From Allochromatium palmeri (GTDB lineage Bacteria > Pseudomonadota > Gammaproteobacteria > Chromatiales > Chromatiaceae), in assembly GCF_009720725.1 (NCBI RefSeq), contig NZ_WNKT01000035.1, positions 1 through 41,581 of the forward strand: a DNA stretch of 41,581 nucleotides, read 5' to 3'. Position 1 is the first letter of the stretch, and every line of letters begins with the position of its first letter. The notes under the pieces were generated by a model that was not told where the DNA came from, made no database searches, and saw nothing but the letters and a program-made list of their open reading frames with translations. The position numbers were made by a program, and so were the translations under genes. Below are positions 24,262 through 35,042 of this stretch, piece after piece.

Positions 24262-27200
24262 CTACTGGCACGCCTCGCAGTCGGGATCCAGGATCGAGCA
24301 GGCACTCGGCGCGGTTGTCGCGGCGGCCGGTGCGTCATCAGCCGTGTCACTCGGCTTGGCGACCTGTCGCCCGAGATAGTTGCCGCCGACCGCGCTCAGT
24401 CGATTGGCGCGGCCGGTGTCAGCCATGGTGGACTTCTCGACATGGGTCGCGCCCATCGAGCGCAGATAATAGGTCGTTTTCAGTCCGCGCACCCAGGCGA
24501 GCTTGTAGAGGTTGTCGAGCTTCTTGCCGCTGGGTTCCTGCATGTAGAGATTCAGGCTCTGGGCCTGGTCGAGCCACTTCTGACGGCGGCTGGCGGCCTC
24601 GACCAGCCAGCGCGGATCGATCTCGAACGCGGTGGCATAGAGTTCCTTGAGCTCGTCCGGAATCCGGTCGATGGGCAGGAGCGAGCCGTCGTAGTACTTG
24701 AGGTCGTTGACCATGACCGCGTCCCACAGACCGCGCTCCTTGAGATCGGCGACCAGATAGGGATTGACGACCGTGAACTCGCCCGAGAGGTTGGATTTGA
24801 CGAACAGGTTCTGATAGGTCGGTTCGATTGACTGGCTGACCCCAACGATGTTGCTGATGGTCGCCGTCGGGGCGATGGCCAGACAGTTGGAATTGCGCAT
24901 CCCGACGGTCTTGATCCGCTCGCGCAGGCGATCCCAATCCAGCGTGTGGCTTGAGTCCATCTGGAGATAGCCGCTGCGTCCCTGTTCCAGCAGCCGGATA
25001 CTGTCGATCGGCAGCACGCCCTGGCTCCACAGCGAACCCTCGAAGCTCGGATAACGCCCGCGTTCGGCGGCTAGATCGGCGCTGGCCTCGATGGCGTAAT
25101 AGCTCAGATATTCGGTGCTCTGATCGGCGAAGGCCACGGCTTCCTGACTGGCGTAGGGGAGGCGCAGCCGGTAGAGCGCGTCCTGAAAGCCCATGAGTCC
25201 CAGACCCACCGGACGATGACGCAGGTTTGAGGCGCGCGCCTGGGGGACGTTGTAGAAGTTGTAGTCGATGACGTTGTCGAGCATGCGCATGGCGGTGCGC
25301 ACGGTCCGACGCAAGCGTTGGGTGTCGAGTCCCTTGGCGGTGATGTGCGCAGCCAGATTGATCGACCCAAGATTGCAGACTGCAACCTCTAAGTCATTGG
25401 TATGCAAGGTAATTTCTGTATTTTTTGTGATCATTCCGTTGACTGTCCAAGCATGGGTTTCGGACTCGACCGTCAGGCAATAGGCATCCTCATTCGGTAG
25501 CTCAACGCAGCGGACGAAAGTAGCCCAAAGCTTTTGGGCATAACCGGGTTTTTCGATGTTGCGCAGATAATGGGCAGCCGCATCCGATTTTTTATTTACA
25601 GCAAGGTGTGTAATCTCTTCGGCAATCCGGCATCCCTTGACGGACGTAATCAATAACCGGTAGAGGGGGTTACTCCAATACTCCTTGCTTCCACCATGTC
25701 CATCTGGCATGGGTTTCAATTCCCGTTCCCGCATTTGATTGATGGATGCCTTAACTCCAAAATTGGCCCACAAGATTTGAATTTCCTGGATAAATTCAAG
25801 GTCTTTTGAAGCGAGTACCAAGCTTGTGATTTCCGGGCTGCTTTGGATATGCCCATCCGCTTGGTAAAGGCCGCGCAAATATGCAGCGACAGTCTGTCTA
25901 TCGCCCTTCCAGACTAGTTCCGGTACCCGTGTTTTGCTATCAGGAGTGAAACCGTGCTCAGCCAGAATTCGCCTCAGTGGTGCGGACGCAAGACGAGCCT
26001 TTTTTTGCTCTAGGTCAAAACGAAATTCAGGTTTGTTGGTTGACGTTGTATGTAGGACCGTGTTCCCGTCGAGCAAAAAATGAACAGTCTCCTGTATTTG
26101 CTCGATAACGCCGAAGTCATTTTTCCATATATCGATAAAAACATTGCTTTTCCCAAAGGTTCCATCACCTGCGATCAACCCCATGAGATATGAAAGATCT
26201 GGATTATGTTGTTGCCCCCAAAGTCCTTCGAGCTGCTGAATAAGCAGCTTATCTCCAGGTTTTAGATCCTGCGCTTCGGTCCAGCCTCTATCTTTGACCC
26301 ATACTTTGTGATCCGGAGTTACTTTGTGCGTATAGCCTTCTTGAGTTTCAATGCGAACAATTGGTGCATCTGGTCTCGGAAGAAGCATCTCTGATGCCGA
26401 ATAAACGCCGTCGAGTCCAACGACTTTATTTTGGCCTCCAAGCGCGTATAGCTCACCAACTGTAAGTAGACCGCGGTCTGTCACAACACGCTGATCCGCT
26501 GCAATACAACATAAGTTTGATGAATGCACCACGCCGACATGCTGATTGGTATAGCGCAGATTGCAGGGATCCTTGAACGCGATCCAGGGATGCCCGGTCT
26601 CGAACAGCATGGCCAGCATCTTGCGCCACAGATCCACGGCCTTGAGGCGCTTGCCGATCTTCAGTTCGCCGCGCGCGGCGCGTTCCTCATAGGCGACATA
26701 GGCGTGCTCGAACGCCTGCCCGGTGAGGTCGTGCAGATCCGGCGTCTCGTCGGGCGAGAACAGTGTCCAGTGCCCATCCTCGGCCACGCGCTTCATGAAC
26801 AGATCCGGCACCCAGTTGGCAGTGTTCATGTCATGGGTGCGGCGGCGGTCGTCGCCCGTGTTCTTGCGCAGATCGAGGAATTCCTCGATGTCGATGTGCC
26901 AGGTTTCGAGATAAGCACAAACCGCGCCACGTCGGCGCCCGCCTTGGTTCACAGCTAGTGCAGTGTCATTGGCGACCTTGAGGAACGGAATCACGCCCTG
27001 GCTCTTACCATTGGTCCCCTTGATATGCGCCCCCATGCCGCGCACGCGCGTCCAGTCGTTGCCCAGCCCGCCAGCGAACTTGGACAGCAGCGCATTGTCC
27101 TTGATGGCGCTGTAGATGCCGTCGAGATCGTCCGGGACCGTGGTCAGGAAACACGAACTCAACTGCGGACGCGGCGCCCCCGAGTTGAACAGGGTCGGCG

Positions 27201-28308
27201 TCGAGCACATGAAATCGAAGCTGGAGAGCAGCTCATAGAACTCGATGGCCCGCTCCTCGCGCTCGATCTCGTTGATCGCCAATCCCATCGCCACGCGCAT
27301 GAAGAACGCCTGCGGCAGCTCAAAGCGGATGCCGTCGGCGGTATGGATGAAATAGCGGTCGTAGAGCGTTTGCAGCCCCAGATAGGTGAACTGGAGATCG
27401 CGCTCGGGTTTGAGCGCCGCGCCGAGCCGCTTGAGATCGTAGCGCGCGAGCTGACCGTCGAGATGCTCCAGGTCGGCCGCGCGCTTAATGTAGGCCGCGA
27501 AATAATCGCCATAGCGCTCGGCCATATCCGCCTGGGTCTCGACCCCGACCGCCAGATCGAGAAATCCGAGCGCCTCGCGCCGCAGGATGTCGAGCAGCAG
27601 ACGCGCGGCGGCCTGGCTGTATTGCGGCTCGCGCTCGATCAGGGTCCGCGCCGACATCACCAGCGCCTGCCGCACATCCGCCTCGCGCACGCCATCGAAG
27701 AGATTGCGCAGAGTGTCGCTGAGGATGGCATTGGGATCGACTGCGTCGAGATCACGGCAGCTCTCCTCCAGCAGCCGCGCCATGTGCGCCACGTCCAGCG
27801 GACGGGTTGAGCCGTCGGCCAGGGTGACGTTGAGCGGATGGGGTTCGCGCAGCACGGCCGTCTCAGCCGCCGACTTGACGGCACGCTCACGAGCACGCGC
27901 CTCGCGATAGAGCACATAGTCGCGCGCGATCCGATGCTCACCGGCGCGCATCAGCGCCAGCTCGACCTGATCCTGAATGTCTTCAATATGCACGGTGCCG
28001 CCGCCGGGCAGCCGGCGGGTGAGGGCACCGACCACCTGTTCGGTCAGCTCGGCGACCCGGTCATGAATGCGTCTGGAGACCGCAGCCGAATCGCCCTCGA
28101 CCGCCAGAAACGCCTTGGTCATGGCGACCATGATCTTGCTCGGATCGAAGTGCGTCACCTGACCATTGCGCCGGATGACCTGGACCTGGCCGGGGACGTG
28201 ACCAGTACTCTCGGCGCTGTCCGGAGCGAACGTCTGGGGCGCGCTCGGGTCGGCGTGGCGAGCCTGGGCGGGGTGCTGATGGATCACGGTCAGGCGGCTG
28301 GCGGACAT
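24262..28308 (-). CDS. nrdA: Ribonucleoside-diphosphate reductase alpha subunit with intein
   Basis: The gene encodes 1348 residues: a 985-residue class I NrdA plus a 363-residue intein. Residues about 41-140 form an ATP-cone (VIRRNGQVTHFDPSKI). The active site shows QLSSCFLTT (first redox Cys), SSNLC then, after the intein, TEITL (the E. coli N437-C439-E441 motif), AVCNLGSINL (second redox Cys), and APTATISN. The C-terminus has a CEAC pair for reduction by thioredoxin. The enzyme makes deoxyribonucleotides and needs NrdB, which is not adjacent. The ATG at 28308 has GGAGGAG seven bases upstream; the longer frame to 28362 lacks support. Two NrdR-like boxes lie upstream. Confidence 0.95.
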   Translation of the reverse strand: MSASRLTVIHQHPAQARHADPSAPQTFAPDSAESTGHVPGQVQVIRRNGQVTHFDPSKIMVAMTKAFLAVEGDSAAVSRRIHDRVAELTEQVVGALTRRLPGGGTVHIEDIQDQVELALMRAGEHRIARDYVLYREARARERAVKSAAETAVLREPHPLNVTLADGSTRPLDVAHMARLLEESCRDLDAVDPNAILSDTLRNLFDGVREADVRQALVMSARTLIEREPQYSQAAARLLLDILRREALGFLDLAVGVETQADMAERYGDYFAAYIKRAADLEHLDGQLARYDLKRLGAALKPERDLQFTYLGLQTLYDRYFIHTADGIRFELPQAFFMRVAMGLAINEIEREERAIEFYELLSSFDFMCSTPTLFNSGAPRPQLSSCFLTTVPDDLDGIYSAIKDNALLSKFAGGLGNDWTRVRGMGAHIKGTNGKSQGVIPFLKVANDTALAVNQGGRRRGAVCAYLETWHIDIEEFLDLRKNTGDDRRRTHDMNTANWVPDLFMKRVAEDGHWTLFSPDETPDLHDLTGQAFEHAYVAYEERAARGELKIGKRLKAVDLWRKMLAMLFETGHPWIAFKDPCNLRYTNQHVGVVHSSNLCCIAADQRVVTDRGLLTVGELYALGGQNKVVGLDGVYSASEMLLPRPDAPIVRIETQEGYTHKVTPDHKVWVKDRGWTEAQDLKPGDKLLIQQLEGLWGQQHNPDLSYLMGLIAGDGTFGKSNVFIDIWKNDFGVIEQIQETVHFLLDGNTVLHTTSTNKPEFRFDLEQKKARLASAPLRRILAEHGFTPDSKTRVPELVWKGDRQTVAAYLRGLYQADGHIQSSPEITSLVLASKDLEFIQEIQILWANFGVKASINQMRERELKPMPDGHGGSKEYWSNPLYRLLITSVKGCRIAEEITHLAVNKKSDAAAHYLRNIEKPGYAQKLWATFVRCVELPNEDAYCLTVESETHAWTVNGMITKNTEITLHTNDLEVAVCNLGSINLAAHITAKGLDTQRLRRTVRTAMRMLDNVIDYNFYNVPQARASNLRHRPVGLGLMGFQDALYRLRLPYASQEAVAFADQSTEYLSYYAIEASADLAAERGRYPSFEGSLWSQGVLPIDSIRLLEQGRSGYLQMDSSHTLDWDRLRERIKTVGMRNSNCLAIAPTATISNIVGVSQSIEPTYQNLFVKSNLSGEFTVVNPYLVADLKERGLWDAVMVNDLKYYDGSLLPIDRIPDELKELYATAFEIDPRWLVEAASRRQKWLDQAQSLNLYMQEPSGKKLDNLYKLAWVRGLKTTYYLRSMGATHVEKSTMADTGRANRLSAVGGNYLGRQVAKPSDTADDAPAAATTAPSACSILDPDCEACQ
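25420..26508 (-). other. Intein with LAGLIDADG homing endonuclease in NrdA
   Basis: This covers residues 601-963 of the precursor. Splicing block A begins at Cys1 (CIAADQRVVTDRGLLTVGEL), block B has HKVTPDHKVWV, and the end reads VNGMITKN followed by Thr. The two DOD endonuclease motifs are YLMGLIAGDGTFG and YLRGLYQADGHIQ, so it looks like a full homing intein. The penultimate residue is Lys, not the usual His, while the final Asn and +1 Thr are kept. The insertion lies between the catalytic cysteine and the next active-site residues. GC content is plainly lower than the host gene, and the lower GC runs a short way into both exteins. Confidence 0.93.
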
Positions 28309-28372
28309 GGCTCCTCCGGGAGATGATGGGACTGACACTGCTCTTGAGTCGACGGGCGGCATCTTGGAAGCG

Positions 28373-28420
28373 CGTCAATATATACGCCCAAAAGACTGAG
28401 TCAACCCCAGCATATTGTGT
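28373..28420 (-). promoter_or_regulatory. Paired NrdR-like boxes upstream of nrdA
   Basis: CGTCAATATATACGCC (28373-28388) and CCCCAGCATATTGTGT (28405-28420) resemble the 16-bp NrdR box ACACWATATATWGTGT, with 9 and 12 matches by eye. They are 32 bases apart start to start, three helical turns, the standard spacing of NrdR tandem boxes. They lie 65-112 bases before nrdA, in the divergent region shared with a cytochrome gene. Confidence 0.5.
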
Positions 28421-28537
28421 CTATATCGCCATACTGAAACCCCGCTTGGAGTATTCAGATGCATTCAATACACTCCAGGAAGCACCACGACAAGAACAGG
28501 GACCGCCGAGTCCCGCCTGACATCCTGGAGGAGCCCA

Positions 28538-29368
28538 ATGTATCGTCTTGCAACCGCCTTCATCACCCTGGGCCTGCTGACCACTGCCCCGAGCGCCGGC
28601 GCCAACGAGCCTCATGGCGACTCCGCCGAACTCGCCAAGCGCGAATACGAGCAGGTCATGGCCCTGACGCCCAACATCGACAACGGCCGCCGGGTCTATC
28701 TGACCTGTGCCGTCTGTCATCGCCCTGAGGGCTGGGGCACGCCCGATGGCACCTATCCGCAGATCGCCGGTCAGTGGCGCGAGGTCATCATCAAGCAACT
28801 GGCCGATATCCGTGCCCGCCATCGCGACAACCCGCTCATGTATCCCTTTTCGCTGACGCGCATCCTGGGCGGACCGCAGAACATGGCCGATGTCGCCGCC
28901 TATGTGGCCGCGCTGCCGATGACGGCCAACAATGGCGTCGGGCCGGGCGTGGATCTCGAACTCGGCGCGCGCCTGTATGCCAAGCATTGTGCCGACTGCC
29001 ATGGCGAGCGCGGCGAGGGTAAGCCCGCCAAGCCGACCCCGGCTATCGCGGCCCAGCACTTCCCCTATCTGATGGGGCAGTTCGAGGCCATTCGCGACGG
29101 GCGGCGCAAGAACGCCAATCCCGAGATGATCGAGCAAATCGCCGGATTCACACCGCGCGATCAGGCCGCTGTGCTCGATTACACGTCTAGACTCAAGCCG
29201 GCGCCCGAGAAGCTGGCCACCGAGAGCTGGCTCAATCCCGACTTCCCCAACTATGTGCGCGAGACCATGGGGATGCCACCGCTGCCGCCTCCACCACCCG
29301 TCATGCCGCGCATGCCGGTGCCTCCGTCATTGCCGGCCGCGTCGGCGCCGTCATCCGTGGCGGAGTGA
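28538..29368 (+). CDS. Diheme c-type cytochrome with proline-rich C-terminus
   Basis: The 276-residue protein has a signal peptide (about 1-22) and two class I heme sites, CAVCH (57-61) and CADCH (151-155), each in a cytochrome c fold of about 90 residues, an arrangement like cytochrome c4/c553 tandem proteins. It should act in periplasmic electron transfer. The last 40 residues are Pro-rich (PPPPPP runs) and unlike the family. The ATG at 28538 has GGAGGAG just upstream. No partner oxidase is adjacent. The defence operon starts 55 bases downstream with no terminator visible between, so its left boundary lies here. Confidence 0.9.
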   Translation: MYRLATAFITLGLLTTAPSAGANEPHGDSAELAKREYEQVMALTPNIDNGRRVYLTCAVCHRPEGWGTPDGTYPQIAGQWREVIIKQLADIRARHRDNPLMYPFSLTRILGGPQNMADVAAYVAALPMTANNGVGPGVDLELGARLYAKHCADCHGERGEGKPAKPTPAIAAQHFPYLMGQFEAIRDGRRKNANPEMIEQIAGFTPRDQAAVLDYTSRLKPAPEKLATESWLNPDFPNYVRETMGMPPLPPPPPVMPRMPVPPSLPAASAPSSVAE

Positions 29369-29423
29369 GGACTTGTGGACTTGGGTGATTTCCGAAGCGG
29401 CATGGGTGTTGAAAGGGGCACAG

Positions 29424-32400
29424 ATGCTCAAGCTTGAGGACATCAAGAAGGACGCGCAGGTCAGGGGCCTCCAAACCGACGAGATCGTGCGCATCGTCAC
29501 GGTTGAGCCGGTCGGCGATGACGCCATCACGGTCTACTTCAAGGACAGCCAGGGCCGGCTGGGTGAGCAGATGCTGTTCCGCTCGGATGAGTCGCGCCTG
29601 GAGCTGGCACACGCCCGCAAGCCGTGGGCGTTCGATGCACCGGGCGCCGACTTCAAGCTGGCCCTGGAGGCCTACCGCATCCATCTAGCCCACCTGTTCG
29701 ACCCGATGATGGCGGTGCACACATCCAACGTCGAGCCACTGCCCCACCAAATCTCCGCCGTCTACGAAGCCATGTTGCCGCGTCAACCGCTGCGCTTCGT
29801 GCTGGCCGATGATCCGGGCGCCGGCAAGACCATCATGGCGGGGCTGCTGATCCGCGAGCTGCTGATGCGCGCCGATGCCAAACGCATTCTGGTCGTGTCT
29901 CCCGGCGCGCTGACCGAGCAGTGGCAGGACGAGCTGCTGGAGAAGTTCGGCGTCAAATTCGAGGTCTTCAGTCGCGAGAAGCAGGAACACTGCGCCTCGG
30001 GCAACTACTTCGAGGAAACCAATCGGCTGATCGCTCGCCTCGACCAGCTCTCGCGCCGCGAGGACTATCAGCAGAAGCTCAAGAACACTGAGTGGGATCT
30101 GATCATCGTCGACGAAGCCCATAAGCTCTCGGCCAACTACTTCGGCAGCAAGGTCAACAAGACCAAGCGTTTTGAGTTGGGCGAGCTGCTCGGCTCGATC
30201 ACCCGCCACTTCCTGCTGATGACCGCTACCCCGCATAACGGCAAGGAAGAGGACTTTCAGATCTGGCTGTCGCTGCTGGATGGCGACCGCTTCTACGGCA
30301 AGTTCCGCGAGGGCGCGCACAAGGTCGATGTCTCCGACATGATGCGGCGCATGGTCAAGGAGGAACTGCTCAAGTTCGATGGCACGCCGCTGTTCCCCGA
30401 ACGCCGCGCCTACACGGCCAACTACGAACTGTCCGACCTGGAAGCGGCGCTCTATCACGCGGTCACCGAGTATGTGCGCAACGAAATGAATCGGGCCGAC
30501 ACCCTGGGCGGCAAGCGCAAGGGCACGGTCGGCTTCGCCCTGACCCAGCTGCAACGGCGCCTGGCCTCCAGTCCCGAGGCCATCTACCAGTCGCTCCAAC
30601 GGCGGCGCAAGCGCCTGGAACAGCGCCTGGAAGAGACCAGACTGTCGCTGCGTGGCCAGGGGGTGGCCGCGACGCTGGGCGAGTACTCCGTCAAGAAGCA
30701 GATCGAGCTGCCCGACAACCTCGACGATCTGGACGCTGAACTCAACGCCGACGAGTATGAGCGGTATGCCGAGCAGGTGGTCGATCAGGCCACGGCCGCC
30801 GAAACCATTCCCGAGCTCGAAGCGGAAATTGCCTCGCTCAAGGCGCTGGAGAGCCAGGCGCGGACCCTGGTGCAGTCCGGCAAGGACCGCAAGTGGGAAG
30901 AACTCTCCGGCCTGTTGCAGGACGCCCCCGAGATGTTCACCAGTCGCGGCCGCCGCCGCCGCAAGCTGATCATCTTCACCGAGCACCGCGACACCCTGAA
31001 CTATCTGGCGGCCCGTATCGGCAACATGCTCGGCCAGCCGGAGGCGGTGGTGACCATCCATGGCGGCACCAACCGCGACGAGCGACGCAAGATCCAGGAA
31101 GAATTCCGCCACAACCCCAGCGTACTGGTGCTGGTCGCCACTGATGCCGCCGGCGAAGGCGTGAACCTGCAAAACGCCAACCTGATGGTCAACTACGACC
31201 TGCCCTGGAACCCGAATCGTCTGGAGCAGCGTTTCGGCCGTATTCACCGGATCGGTCAGACTGAGGTCTGCCACCTGTGGAACATCGTCGCCAATGAAAC
31301 CCGCGAAGGCGCGGTGTTCCAGAAGCTGTTTGAAAAGCTGGACATCGAGAAGCAGGCGCTCGGGGGCAAGGTCTTCGACGTGCTGGGTGAGGCCTTCGAC
31401 AACATCTCACTCAAGGATCTGCTGATCGAAGCCATCCGCTATGGCGATGCCCCGGAAACTCGCGCCAGGCTGACCCAGGTGATCGACGGCGCGCTGGATA
31501 CCGAACACCTGCGCGAAATCCTCCGCCGCAACGCCCTGGTCGAGCAGCACATGAGTCTGGCCGACCTCTACGCAGTCAAGGAAGAGATGGAAAAGGCCGA
31601 GGCCCGCAAGCTCCAGCCCTACTTCATCCGCGCCTTCTTCACCGAAGCCTTCACCACCCTCGGCGGCGAGATGCGTCCCCGCGAAGCCGGGCGCCATGAA
31701 ATCCGCCATGTGCCGGCGGCCTTGCGCGAGCGTGATCGGGTGATCGGCGAAACCCGCACGCCGGTGCTCAAGCAGTACGAGCGTATCTGCTTCGAGAAGG
31801 CGCCTGTCCGCCTGCACGGCAAGCCGATGGCCGACCTGATTCACCCTGGTCATCCACTGATGATGGCCACCACCGACCTGATCCTCTCGGCCCACCGCCG
31901 CAAGCTCAGGCAGGGGGCGGTGTTGGTCGACCCCAACGACGACAGCACCGAGCCGAAGGTGCTGTTCATGATCGACCACAGCGTGCGCGAGAACCCCACC
32001 CAGGACCACGCCCCGGCCAAGGTCGTCTCACGCCGTCTGCAATTCGTTGCGATCGATCCGCACGGGCAAAGCCGGCACGCCGGCTGGGCACCACATCTGG
32101 ATCTGCAACCCATCGACGAGAGCGACCTCAATTGCGTCGGCGATGTGCTCAACGCGCCCTGGATCACCCAGAACCTCGAAGCGCTGGCCGTGCAGCAGGC
32201 CTCGGCCCAGCTGGTGCCCCAGCACTACCAAGAAGTGAAAGTCCGCCTGGAACGCCAGGCCGATAAGATCCTGGCGGCCGTCAACGAACGGCTGGTCAAG
32301 GAGATCAACTACTGGTCGGATCGCTTCATCAAGCTCAGCGACGATGTCAGTGCTGGCAAACAGCCGCGCATGCAGCCGGAAAATGCCCGGCGCCGCGTCG

Positions 32401-32963
32401 ATGAGCTCACGGCGCGTCTCAGCCGGCGCAAGCAGGAACTGGAGGCTATGAAAAACGTGGTCTCCAGCACGCCGGTGGTGCTCGGTGGTGCGCTGGTGAT
32501 TCCGGCCGGCCTGCTGGCCCAGCGCCAAGGCGACAGCGGCTTCTGCGCCGATGCCGAGGCGCGCTCACGCATCGAGCGGGTCGCCATGCAGGTGGTGATG
32601 CAGGCTGAACAGGCGTTGGGCCATCAGGTGTTCGATGTCTCCGCGCAGAAATGCGGCTGGGACATCACCGCCCGCCCTCCGCTTGGCCCGAACAACGCCA
32701 TCCGCGATGATCGCCATATCGAGGTGAAGGGCCGCGCCAAAGGGGCTACGACCGTCACTGTGACCAAAAACGAGATCTTCTCCAGCTTCAACCAGGGCGA
32801 GAAATTCATCCTGGCCATCGTGCTGGTGGATGGCGATCAGGCGGATGGTCCGCACTACATCAAGTATCCGTTCAAGACGGAACCCGAGTTCGGCGTGGCC
32901 AGCGTCAACTATGACCTGCAAGAGCTGCTGTCGCGGGCCATCAGGCCAGAGGAAAGCCTGTGA
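29424..32963 (+). CDS. SNF2-type helicase with C-terminal DUF3883 nuclease-like domain (defence operon)
   Basis: The protein has 1179 residues. The N-terminal helicase half has Walker [15 protein letters not shown] (about 127-140), the DEAH box [11 protein letters not shown] (about 227), [12 protein letters not shown], then the second RecA domain with [21 protein letters not shown] and the arginine finger region [12 protein letters not shown] (about 570-612). Coiled, charged segments follow. The end (about 1070-1160) is a DUF3883-like domain with GWDITARPP and [11 protein letters not shown], a D...ExK pattern of nuclease folds. Such proteins, related to DISARM DrmD, sit next to DUF1156 methylases in defence islands. 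AAGGGG precedes the ATG. Its stop overlaps the next GTG start (GTGA), and it heads the operon. Confidence 0.88.
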   Translation: MLKLEDIKKDAQVRGLQTDEIVRIVTVEPVGDDAITVYFKDSQGRLGEQMLFRSDESRLELAHARKPWAFDAPGADFKLALEAYRIHLAHLFDPMMAVHTSNVEPLPHQISAVYEAMLPRQPLRFVLADDPGAGKTIMAGLLIRELLMRADAKRILVVSPGALTEQWQDELLEKFGVKFEVFSREKQEHCASGNYFEETNRLIARLDQLSRREDYQQKLKNTEWDLIIVDEAHKLSANYFGSKVNKTKRFELGELLGSITRHFLLMTATPHNGKEEDFQIWLSLLDGDRFYGKFREGAHKVDVSDMMRRMVKEELLKFDGTPLFPERRAYTANYELSDLEAALYHAVTEYVRNEMNRADTLGGKRKGTVGFALTQLQRRLASSPEAIYQSLQRRRKRLEQRLEETRLSLRGQGVAATLGEYSVKKQIELPDNLDDLDAELNADEYERYAEQVVDQATAAETIPELEAEIASLKALESQARTLVQSGKDRKWEELSGLLQDAPEMFTSRGRRRRKLIIFTEHRDTLNYLAARIGNMLGQPEAVVTIHGGTNRDERRKIQEEFRHNPSVLVLVATDAAGEGVNLQNANLMVNYDLPWNPNRLEQRFGRIHRIGQTEVCHLWNIVANETREGAVFQKLFEKLDIEKQALGGKVFDVLGEAFDNISLKDLLIEAIRYGDAPETRARLTQVIDGALDTEHLREILRRNALVEQHMSLADLYAVKEEMEKAEARKLQPYFIRAFFTEAFTTLGGEMRPREAGRHEIRHVPAALRERDRVIGETRTPVLKQYERICFEKAPVRLHGKPMADLIHPGHPLMMATTDLILSAHRRKLRQGAVLVDPNDDSTEPKVLFMIDHSVRENPTQDHAPAKVVSRRLQFVAIDPHGQSRHAGWAPHLDLQPIDESDLNCVGDVLNAPWITQNLEALAVQQASAQLVPQHYQEVKVRLERQADKILAAVNERLVKEINYWSDRFIKLSDDVSAGKQPRMQPENARRRVDELTARLSRRKQELEAMKNVVSSTPVVLGGALVIPAGLLAQRQGDSGFCADAEARSRIERVAMQVVMQAEQALGHQVFDVSAQKCGWDITARPPLGPNNAIRDDRHIEVKGRAKGATTVTVTKNEIFSSFNQGEKFILAIVLVDGDQADGPHYIKYPFKTEPEFGVASVNYDLQELLSRAIRPEESL

Positions 32964-34393
32964 AACTGGATCTGTTGCGACTGGAAAACTTCCGTTGCTT
33001 CGCCGAGCTGGACGTCCCTTTGCACCCACGGTTGACCGTATTGGTGGCGGAGAATGGCCAGGGCAAATCGACCCTGCTCGATGCCCTGCGCATCGCACTC
33101 TGGCCCTTTGTCAGCAGCTTCGATCTGGCGCGCAATGCCTTCAATGATCCGGGGAATGCGATTGCCATCGATGACGTGCGCCTGCAGCGCCTGGTCAACG
33201 GCGATATGGCTCGCCAGCTGCCGTCGCGCGTGATCATGACCGGTGATTTTGGTCCCGGATCCGTCAAGACCTGGATTCGTTACCGGGACCGGGAAACCAG
33301 AGCGACCAAGACCAAGGACGATGGCGATACCGGGTTCCTGCGCCAATGGGCCGGAGCGGTTCAGAAACAGATTCGAGACCCGGCGCTGCCGACGCTCGAC
33401 CTGCCGGTATTCGGCTACTACGGCACAGGGCGGCTGTGGGCGCAGAAGCGCCTGACTGAAAACCTGAAAGGCAAGGACGACACTCAGGAGACCGATTTTT
33501 ATGTGCGTACCTTCGCCTACCTGAATTGCCTGGATCCGGCTTCGTCCTACAAGCACTTCAAGGAATGGTTTGTCTGGGCGTTCCAAAGCCTGCGCGAACA
33601 GCAGATCCGCCAGATCGAAGGGCGCGCGCGTGACGAAGAGTTGCGGGCGGCTGAGGATCGCATTCGTGTCGTCCAGCAGGCCATCGACAGCTTCCTGCAT
33701 CCGACGACCGGCTGGCATCGGCTGGAATACAGCGTGAGCCAGGATAAATCGCTGGTACTCAGCCACGACCTCTACGGCACGCTGGATGTCGATCGACTGA
33801 GTGATGGCATCCGCAGCGTGCTGGCCATGATCGGCGACATCGCCTACCGCTGTATCAAGCTCAACCCGCATCTGGGCGCCGAAGCTGCCCGTCAGACTGG
33901 CGGTGTGATCCTGATCGATGAGGTGGACATGCACCTGCATCCAGGCTGGCAACAGATCATCCTGGCCCAGTTGCAGGCGGCCTTCCCGCACGTCCAGTTC
34001 ATCGTCACCACCCATAGCCCTCAGGTGCTCAGCAGTGTCGATGCGTCGTGCATCCGGTTGTTACATCAGGCCACGGATTCCGAAACCGGCCGATCATTTA
34101 GCGTGGCCGAGTCTGTCGGAACTCAGACTCGTGGCGTATCCAGTGCCGACCTACTGGCCCGGATCATGGATGTCGATCCCGTGCCTGGGGTGCCGGAGGC
34201 GCAGATGCTGTCCGACTACCAGGCGCTGATTCAGCAGAACCTGCATGAAACACCTGTAAGCCAGGATCTGCGTGCTCGACTGGAGCAGCACTTCGGCGCT
34301 GATCACCCCGTCATGCACGAATGTGATCGTTTGATTCGCCTGCAAGGTTTCAAGCAGCGTCTGCCCCGCGCCCTCGGTCAGAGGGAGGATTGA
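32960..34393 (+). CDS. AAA ATPase of a Septu-like pair (PtuA-like)
   Basis: This 477-residue SMC/ABC-like ATPase starts with GTG at 32960, overlapping the helicase stop by four bases. It has Walker [11 protein letters not shown] (29-38), a central helical insert, a signature-like [16 protein letters not shown] and Walker [17 protein letters not shown] (about 316-331), then an H-loop in [11 protein letters not shown]. This is the architecture of the ATPase that partners HNH proteins of the TIGR02646/PtuB type in Septu and in retron Ec78-like systems. No reverse transcriptase or retron RNA is present here. The HNH gene follows after one base. It probably senses infection and controls the nuclease; this is inference. 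Confidence 0.82.
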   Translation: MKLDLLRLENFRCFAELDVPLHPRLTVLVAENGQGKSTLLDALRIALWPFVSSFDLARNAFNDPGNAIAIDDVRLQRLVNGDMARQLPSRVIMTGDFGPGSVKTWIRYRDRETRATKTKDDGDTGFLRQWAGAVQKQIRDPALPTLDLPVFGYYGTGRLWAQKRLTENLKGKDDTQETDFYVRTFAYLNCLDPASSYKHFKEWFVWAFQSLREQQIRQIEGRARDEELRAAEDRIRVVQQAIDSFLHPTTGWHRLEYSVSQDKSLVLSHDLYGTLDVDRLSDGIRSVLAMIGDIAYRCIKLNPHLGAEAARQTGGVILIDEVDMHLHPGWQQIILAQLQAAFPHVQFIVTTHSPQVLSSVDASCIRLLHQATDSETGRSFSVAESVGTQTRGVSSADLLARIMDVDPVPGVPEAQMLSDYQALIQQNLHETPVSQDLRARLEQHFGADHPVMHECDRLIRLQGFKQRLPRALGQRED

Positions 34394-34394
34394 C

Positions 34395-35042
34395 ATGCAC
34401 CGATTGCATCGCGATCCGGCCCCGCCAGCCGGCCTGGGCAACTATCGACACGGGCAAAACGCCTGGTCGAATACCTGCCCGACGCCAGATGAGCGCAAAG
34501 CCATCTGGGGCAAGCTCGACGCCATGCAGGGCGAACGCTGCGCCTACTGTGAAGGACCGATGGGGATTGGCAATCGCCACATCGAGCACTTTCGCCAGCG
34601 TGACCGTTACCCGCAGGGCACATTCGATTGGCCTAACCTCTTTGGCTCGTGCAACCGGCCCGGCACCTGTGGCGATCACAAGGACAAGTGTGGTCATTAC
34701 CCGCATGCAGACCTGATCAAGCCCGATGCCGAAGACCCTGAAGCCTTTATTGTGTTCACCCCAACAGGCGCCATCCGCCCACGGGCGGGCCTATCGCCTC
34801 ACGACCAGCACCGAGCGAAAGAGACCATCCGCATCCTGGGCCTTGACGGCGCCCTGAACCAGATCCGTCGTACTGAAGTGTCCGGCTACATTCAAACGGC
34901 CGAAGTCTTCGCCGAGATGGCCGAGAGTTTCAGTGAAGCAGAGTGGCTGCCGCTACTACAGGAAGAAATCCAGAACATCGCACATTTGCCCTTTGCCACC
35001 GCTATCAAGCATGTGCTGACACGACAGAGCGAAACTGTATGA
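34395..35042 (+). CDS. HNH endonuclease-like protein of the TIGR02646/PtuB type
   Basis: The protein has 215 residues. The zinc/HNH motif is plain: CAYCEG (Cys49, Cys52), HIEHF (His62, His65), [10 protein letters not shown] (Asn81, Cys86) and [10 protein letters not shown] (Cys92, Cys99). This spacing is typical of the HNH proteins paired with AAA ATPases in Septu and retron systems, where they cut nucleic acid (tRNA or DNA, depending on the system). The N-terminal [15 protein letters not shown] is also usual for that family. The stop overlaps the methyltransferase start by four bases (ATGA). No truncation is seen. Confidence 0.85.
   Translation: MHRLHRDPAPPAGLGNYRHGQNAWSNTCPTPDERKAIWGKLDAMQGERCAYCEGPMGIGNRHIEHFRQRDRYPQGTFDWPNLFGSCNRPGTCGDHKDKCGHYPHADLIKPDAEDPEAFIVFTPTGAIRPRAGLSPHDQHRAKETIRILGLDGALNQIRRTEVSGYIQTAEVFAEMAESFSEAEWLPLLQEEIQNIAHLPFATAIKHVLTRQSETV

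Noticed and set aside
29685-31274. 529-codon open frame antisense to the helicase
   Set aside because: It follows the GC-rich codon bias of the real gene on the other strand, has no domain resemblance and no start signal.
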